DNA from: Siphonodentalium dalli
Taxonomy: Eukaryota; Mollusca; Scaphopoda; Gadilida; Siphonodentaliidae
NCBI GenBank assembly: GCA_032622095.1
Contig: CP136064.1
Location: 183,998,209 to 184,062,208, forward strand
DNA: 64,000 nt
Direction of reading: 5' to 3'
Shown: positions 36,601-45,600 of the stretch, in pieces
Layout: every line of letters begins with the position of its first letter
How positions within the stretch are numbered: position 1 is the stretch's first letter
Notes under the pieces: generated by a model
The model's database searches: none
What the model saw: only the letters and a program-made list of their open reading frames with translations
Told to the model about the DNA's origin: nothing
Translations under genes and position numbers: made by a program

Positions 36601-39600
36601 AAGAATACTTCACTAGAGAAAAATAACTGTGTAATGATAAAATCTGCCCCTGCATCAATCTTCTCCTTTAAATGTTGAAGATCCTCTTCATATGATGAAC
36701 AATCAGGGTGGCCTGTTGGGTAACCTGAAGTAGTTAAAATTGTAGGCTCATGAAATACATTTTTCTTAAAACCCTTTGAGTGCCAAAAAAAATTCAACCC
36801 AAAATAATAAAAAAAAAAAATTTTTTTTTTTAGAGCCGATTTTACACACCGTAAATTAGGGGCCGATGATGAGATCGGCCCTAAAAAAAATAAAAAAAAT
36901 AAAAAACAATTATTTTTATTTTTTTTATTTTGGGTTGAATTCTTTTTGGGTATGCTTAAAGGGGTACTGTACACTAAGATAGGCGATTTTTTTATTTACT
37001 CCCATTGAAATAACTTTCAAGTTAGATTGTGTTCGTGTTATATGAGTTTCGTATAAACCTAATTTAGCGAATAAAATATTGATCTTGGAAACAAAAATAT
37101 TACGATTTCAAACTACGCGCCATGTTTTTGACCTTCACCGGAGAAGACGCAGGTCGCAGGAAGAACCGGAAGTTCATTGCTCACAGCTTCGATTGATGCA
37201 TTCAATCTCTTCCATCAAACAATCTCACTCCCTATAAAATACTTGACGCTTTATGACTCTTGTTTCTTTCTCCTTTTTTCCCGAATCGGTTATAACGGAC
37301 CTACTTTTGCAGGTAACATGTTTTGTTTGCAACTCAATAATGTTCGCGAATGGCCGTCGATAAAAGACACGCAACATATGCGATTTCAAGAACGGTAACT
37401 CGTAATGGCATAATTCTCCATTTTATGACTCCAGCCATAAATGAATTTATATTAAATAATTCAATTTAACTTTTACGATAGCCTGTTATCCGGAACGTTT
37501 TCAGTAGACATCGTCGACTCAAATTAGTTATTTTATAATATAATATTCATATTAGATCGCTATTGTCACTGGGAATTTATTGAAATTGGGGTACAGTACC
37601 CCTTTAAGCATGCTATAGCGAATTTAAAAACAAACTGGATAACACCTTAGGGGCATGTTATAACTCAAAACTATCACCAAGTATTCATAGTAATAATTTT
37701 GATGCCCATAAAAAAACATAAGATTCCCTGGCACTAAACCTACTAAATATACCTGTTAAAGAATATAAGAAAAAATTATTAAAATTGTAAAAAATAATAA
37801 CAAAAGATGAAAAATTGTTAGGCCAACGCATTCTCTTATATATGCGAGGCGACCTATGGTCGACTCTCATATATAAGAGAATGCATTGGCACAGGGTATA
37901 TGGGGTGATACAAAAATCGGACCTGGCACTCAAAGGGTTAAAAATACATAATCCGAATTAACACTCCTAAATTAATATTTCTTTGGCTTTGGGTGTAAAA
38001 AAATATTTGATTTGAGTCAAGGAACATCCAAAGCTCAGAGAACAAAATAGTGGTATATTACACTTTTCGGAAAATTTTATACTAAAGTTGACAGTGGTTC
38101 GCATTATATTTTGGTAATTAATCAATTCTAATAACTAAAGCGTCATTTGAAGAACTGTTGTTGGAATGTGATGATGCGGGGACCATCAAATTGGATTGTG
38201 TACCTTTAACAGTTATGTGACCATGACGGCCATAGACAGCCCTGTTGTTTCTGGACAATAGGCATGAGGACATCGAAATTATATAGGTGTTCTGTAAATT
38301 GCATAAAGTGAATATCACCTACTGCTAATCTCTGTGATGTCAAATTTCTGATGATTAATATCCAGCTTGATAAGAAGACTATTCCGACAGTACCAATCTT
38401 TTCCTAATAACAGCACATGGAACGTTGCTGTGCCAAGCTAATCATGAGCAATTTAATTACCAGAAAAATTCAGCTCAGAGACTGACGTAGAGAAAGTTTA
38501 CAGGCAAAACTTTCTATTGAAGATCACCCCCTTCCATCTTAATAATAAGTCAAATTTTATCCCTGTATAGCAGAAATTTCCACCGAAATACTATTTTCTT
38601 CAAGCTACTTTGTGAAAAAGTGAAAATAGTGTCATTATTGAATGGAGATTCTTATTTCATAGTCTCTTCTTCATGCTTTTATGTCAGTATTAGTAAATAG
38701 ATATTTAAAGTTTTTTCTTTAAATTAGCATGGAATTTAATCAAGTTTGAATATTAACAATCCAGAAAGGTCAAGGAAATTGACATCATTGTCATGCTCGT
38801 ACCAGGGGGGGGTCGGAAAAAAAATTCAGGCACGTATGGCATTTTTTCCCTTTCGATCATTTTTTGTACCCACCCACCCCCACCGCCAATTTTTTTTCCG
38901 TTTTCGGCAGTTTTTTCCGACCATTTTTTGACACCCACCCCCCCTTTTAACACTAAAACAGAGATTTGCGGGGGGAAATTCACTGTAAACAGCTGTATAT
39001 GAATTTCTGTGCATACTATTTATCATGGATGTTAACATGGACATGTAAATAGGAATGAGTAATTTTGAGGTCATTCGACCAAAAAAACATGGCTGCCAGC
39101 GGCCATCTTGGATTTCAAAATTTGCAACAAAATACAACACGATAACTGCCTGCAGTCAGTTTACCAGTTAGAATTACATTATTTCTCTCATTCAAACTGA
39201 TTCAAAGTGGTTTTGAAGCCCAACTCATTGCCAAAACACTAAAAACAAGCAGGAATTTTTTTTTTTAGTTGCGGAAAAAATTGCTTGTTGGTGACTTTGA
39301 CCACCCACCCACCCCGGCATATAGTGCCGGAAGAAATTTTTTCACCCCCCCTAGTTAATTTTGCTGTAGTTTATGAAACTCTAGCACAAAATTCCATCAA
39401 CGTCGACGAGAACACAGGCTACTGATAAATCAGCCTTGTTTGCAGCCTTAGGAAAGTTCATATTATAATTCATATTGCATACCTGCTACCGCAATGACGA
39501 AATAGTCACCATACTCTTGTCTGATAAGCTTTACTACATCAACAGCATAGTTCAGTCCTCCTTCCTGTAAGTTCCAGTTCTCCTGCCCAACCGGTGGATC

Positions 39601-42600
39601 TACAGCATAAAACAAAGTACCATTCAATTGAAGTTCATACATAAGGTCACATATAACCCTTTCATGATGGGAGCCATGCTGGTAAAGCATTAAAGATCAT
39701 GTGCCAGTGCATTCTCTGATATATGTGAATCTCACATAGGCTTATTAATAGCTAGGACCAGGTTTTTGTTCATGAGCTGAAAGTTTCCAAATATCCTTAT
39801 AGACAAATTGATATCTTTCTCAATTTAATAGGTACAGTAATGCCCTAAATAATCGACTCCTTAACCACAGCAGAATTATGGGTAATTTTACAGGATTTGA
39901 TTTGAACATATTGATTGTAACCCACAATATACAATATATATTACACAGATGATATATAACAATGATGATATGTGTGTGGGCACAGAGGATCAGAGCACAA
40001 TTTGCCGAACTTATCGGAGCTCCTCTCCCCTGGCATTCAATTGCTAATAAATTTAAGTATCGGAGATGGTTTTTAATTCAGGTGCATTGTAGAAGTTAGT
40101 TTTCAGGATTTACTGAGAGCTTTCCACCGAATGGCAACACGCTATATTTCCGACTAAATCCTGAAAAATTACCATAATTCTGCTGTGGCTAAGGAGTCGA
40201 TTATTTAGGGCAATACTATATGTATAAAAGTAGCTGGTAAGGAGAGGGAAGCACAATAGTATTAATTTGCATTATAGTCATTGCTAAACTCTGAAGAGTC
40301 ATCAAATTAGCAATATTGACAATTGATCTGCCATGTGATTAATTACAATTATGTATGACACAATTTTTTCTAACATCAGATAATCAGTTAAGAAAAATAT
40401 TATTAATACTGAAACAGACTTTACTATGAACCAATAGTTGAGAGTACAATTAACTAAAATTGTTAGATGTAAATATGTTAGAAACTATATCAAACAATTA
40501 CTGTGTTTCATTTAAAATTACAAGGAAGAACCATTGTGTGTTAAATATAGTTTGATTTGATTGCACTAACAAGATGATCAAACCTTAATATTTAGTTCAC
40601 GGAACAAATTACCACAGCCTCAGGGGGACGCAGCAAGAGCAGAGAGTCTCTGTTGGTGTGGTGTCCACCTTAAAACTTCAGAATGAACTCCCGCTCCCTT
40701 TGAACCATTCCAAACTCAAAGTTCGGTAAGTGTTTAAATGCCCTTGAGTTCCCAACTGGTACCTGAAGATTTCCAACTAACACTCCCCAAGGTTGGAAAA
40801 TTTCCAAATTGATGGCCATTTCAGTCAAAACTTTTGTCCAAATGTTGGTGTTGATCTAATAACAACAAATTCACCATTAATTACTGGTTGGAAGATCAAA
40901 CTATGGCCACAAAGTCGACCTACGATTGGTATGAAATTTCCAACTAATGTTGTGTCAGCTACAGAAATGCTCTAAATAATCGACCCCTTAACCACAGCAG
41001 AATTATGGGTAACTTTTCAGAATTTAGTTGGAAATATGGCTTGTTGCCATTCATCGGAGAACTTTCCGATGAATGGCAACAAGCCATATTTCCGACTAAA
41101 TCCTGAAAAGTTAACCATAATTCTGCTGTGGTTAAGGAGTCGATTACTTAGGGAATTACTGTATGAAGCACCCCTGTCAGCACTCCTGTCCCTGAGGTAC
41201 ATACTAGTATACCTATAGTCCGGTTATACAGTAATGCCCTAAATAATCGACTCCTTAACCACAGCAGAATTATGGGTAATTTTTCAGGATTTAGTCCGAA
41301 ATATGGCTTGTTGCCATTCATTGGAAAGCTCTCACTGAGAGCTTTCTGATGAATGGCAACAAGCCATATTTCCGGCTAAATCCTGAAAAATTACCCATAA
41401 TTCTGCTTTTGGTTAAGGAGTGGATTATTTAGGGCATTACTGTAAGTTTCCTTGGTTTATGTAAAGTTGTAAACTTTATAATATGATATATTAGATGGTA
41501 ATAGACCCCCCCCCCCCTTTTTATGTGTACCCATACCATAGTATGGTACACATAGTGTCAACGTCCGGATTGACCACTCGTCGTTCGTCCGTCCGTCTGT
41601 CCGTCCGTCTGTCCGTCCGTCTGTCCGTCCGTAGACACTTTACGTGTAATGCGATAACTCAAACATTTTTTACCTGATCAAAACCAAAATTTGTATATGG
41701 GGTTTTCAGCCCAAAATACAGATCGAGTTCGAATATGGGTTTGATCCGACTTTTTTTTACAGAGTTGTGGCCCTTTTTTTTACTTAGGATTCACACATTC
41801 TGCCATAACTCAAACATTTTTTATCTAATCGGAACCAAACTTGGTATGTGAGTTTCTCGGCCCAAAATACAGATCGAGTTCGAATATGGGTTTGATCCGA
41901 CTTTTTTTTACGGAGTTATGGCCCTTTTTCGACTTAGAATTCATGAATTCTGCCATAACTCAAACATTTTTTATCTGATCGGAACCAAATTTGATATGTG
42001 AGTTTCTCGGCCCAAAATACAGATTGAGTTCGAATATGGGTTTGATCCGACTTTTTTTTACGGAGTTATGGCCCTTTTTCGAATTAGAATTCATTAATTC
42101 TGCCATACATGTAACTCTAACATTTTTTATCTGATTGGAACCAAATTTGGTGTATGAGTTTCTCAGACCAACATACAGATTGAGTTCGAATATGGGTTTG
42201 ATCGGATTTTTAATGGAGTTATGGTCCTTTGACATATAATTCACACATACATGTACTTCGATAAATCAACCATTTTTCATCTGATAGGAACCAAATTTGG
42301 TATGTGAGTTTCTCAACTCAAAATACAGAACGAGTTTGAATATGGGTTAGATCCAATTTGTTATACCAAAGATATGGCCCTTTTTAAACTAAGAATTATC
42401 CAGATTATAACCCAAGTAACTTACAATTAATGAATACCTGCTTCTCTGTGAGCAAGATAAAAGACAATATAGTTTATTGCTTTGAGAGTTATTTATAGCC
42501 CTCATATGTTAGCTCTGTATAAGACACAGATAAGTGAATTATTGGATAAATTGATTTAGCTATCTTTTTAACCACAACTTAGCCATGTGAATTTATTTAA

Positions 42601-45600
42601 CTAGACCAATGGAGCTCTCTAAGTCCTTGGATGATGGGACTACATTGGATCAAACAGGGCAGAGATAGGTGATTTAACCCCTTTTACCCATTCCATGTCT
42701 TTTAACCTTTTCCATTAAATAAATAATTATATTATTTTGATATCTCACATGGCAATTTGCAACAACATGAATAGAACTGCTTACACTATGATAGTGGTGA
42801 CAGGCTCTAGAGTTTAGATGTTATATTAACCCTTCTATATTGACTCATACATTCCAATAATTTGTGTTATTACTGGTTATTATGTACATTTGTCATATAC
42901 TACTTTAGATCATAACAGTATACTCTATAATTCAACATTAACATAATAATGATTCTGATCATAACAATTTATTATCGCCAAGGGATGGGTTAAACATCTG
43001 CCGATCGTGATCGGCCTCTCGTTTTGAAATGTCCTTGCAGAGCCTATACATGTATGTATCTATCTGTTTAAAACCCTGATAATCATACCTCCCCTGAGAG
43101 CTAAAATATTCCTTATTCCAAGCTCCTTTGCTTTGGCCAGATTACTCTTGATTTGATCAACACTCTGTCCACAGCATGTCATATGCAGCATAGTCTCTAG
43201 GCCACAGTAATTGAGCATGGTACCTGCCATACATGTCGAACTGGTTGATTTTTTGGTGTTGGATGGATCTCCACCAGGATGCCATGTCATATCACAGAAT
43301 AAAGGCCCGTTATGTGAAAGACGCTCGAGGCTGGGGGAAGAAGATAGCTGTTAGTGTTGGAATGCCAACCATGCAAGTCTGAGAATAAGGTGCCTGTCAT
43401 TTGCAGAATGAGGTCCCCAGAGGGTGAATTCAGCAACGCTATCCTGCATAGCACGCTAGCATCACTAAATTCACTCTTTAATTCATTAACTCTTCTATTT
43501 TGCATATATGTGTCATCTGTATATAGTATGTTATTTGTTTGGATTTGGAACTAAAAATATGTTTACACTAAATTCACCCTCTGGGGACCTCATTCTGCTT
43601 AGGCCTCATCTTCTCTGGAAAGTTTCTTTATTATCAAATTTCTTTAGAAACTTCTTCACATAGATTCTATTTCTTTTTTAGTTTAGTTTCTCTATATCCC
43701 CAAATTGGCAGCCGACACATTGCATGATCGAGGTTCCCAATGGGCGGACATCACAATATCCACCATTTGGGAACTTCAATCTGAGTCTATGTCTCCCATA
43801 GCAGATGAGGTAATGCAGAATGAGGTCCCCAGAAGGTGAATTTGGTGATGGTCGCCCACTTTCCGGGATAGCATCACTAATTTCACCCTCTGGGGACCTC
43901 ATTCTTCAAATAACAGACAACCATAATCAGGCTTGTTTTAGACCTAGTTTGTACACGTTGAATTAAAAAAGTAATACATTGGGTGCATGGATAATCATCT
44001 GATGTTACTCATATATAGGTGCTGTTTTTATATACAACCTCAGTTGTATATATCATCATGATACTTGTGTGTGTCCTGCTTTGTTAATTCAGTCTTTTAT
44101 GGGTTAACTGAAATGTGTGTCAGTGTGCATGCCCATGAGAGCGAGCATGAATGATGGGGTCGCCTGCACTTTGATAAGCACTCACCTGTTACTGGAGGGA
44201 AAATTAGCCCAGTCTGGGAGTCATTAATTAATTAGTTTTTGAAATGGTCAGACGCCAGATATTCGATACCAGTTTTAGACATATTATGAAATGCAGATTT
44301 CATTTTAACGACTATCTTTAATAGTTTTAATATTGGCTGCTGTGATGTGATGTGATGATTATGTTGATGCCTTTTTGATTTTAAAACCAAATTAATCCAA
44401 TTTCATTTGTGTATTGGACTTACCAAGTTAAATCCAGCCCTACAACACTCATAACATTGGTTAATTCAGTTATTATTCTATATACCAGACTATTACTACT
44501 GATATGCTCCTTGAACAAATTATTTGGACTTGCATACAAATATTTAAGAAATTAATTAACGATACATAATCCAAATTAACGCTCCTAAATTAATATTTCT
44601 TTGGCTTTGGGGGTTGTAAAAAATATTTGATTCGAGTCGAGGAACCCACCCATCAAAGCTCCCAAGTTATCAAGACATCGATTTTTAAAATCTTATTTTT
44701 CACCACCTGCATGGAATATATTGCGGCCTAACAAATATTCGACGAGCCGACTGACATACTCTCAATACCAAATTGCATTGAACAAAATGTTGATATATAA
44801 CACGTGTCGGAAAATTTTATTTTTGAGTTGATAGCACACATGGTTAGCATTATTTTTGGGTAATTAATCGATTGTGATAACTAAACAGTCTTTTGAATTT
44901 TTGTTGTTGTTGGAATCTGATGATACAGGGACCATTGAATCGGATTGTGTACCTTTAATCTAAATTATAAAAATACCAAAAAAATGAGTATGTGACTTTA
45001 ACACACATCTCTAATAATAATATACAAGAAGAAGTTGGATATATGGGGTGAAGTGATATGTGAGATTCTCATAATAAGCTAGATCATGCCATGAATCTAT
45101 ATACTCTGGCTACCACCCGTAGAGATCATATTCCACCAGTACAAAACCTTGGAACTTTTTGAAGTTTTGACAGGGAACCTTATACAGTCAAAAAATATAA
45201 TGCGGGGAATATATTTCTTAGTTATGATCTGTTCCTCAGTAATGTAATTAAATATAGGTGATTGTCCCAACTCAAAATTTCACGATTTAAGTGAGCGATT
45301 TTGCTTTGCGTTGCTTGCAATTATGGAATTTCTCCTGGGTAATTAATTGAATGGAAATTGCGATATCGGCTCACAAAAGTCATGGAAAAGCATGCAATTT
45401 CAAGTTCAGACCTTCACGTATGGGAGGCCAAATTCACATTTAATAATTAATTGCGCTTAAGCATAATTATTAGCGCTTAAAGGTACTCAATCCGATAAAA
45501 CTCCTCTCAATTACTATTTCAATGGCTTCGGGGGTCAAAAATATTTGATTCGAGTCGAGGAAGTCACCCATCAAAGCTCAGATTTGTTAGATATCGATTT

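Noticed and set aside
36471-36974. 167-codon minus-strand ORF taken as one exon
   Set aside because: Only 36531-36724 is MTHFR exon 4; the N-terminal extension is AT-rich intron and MITE sequence upstream of a good AG acceptor.
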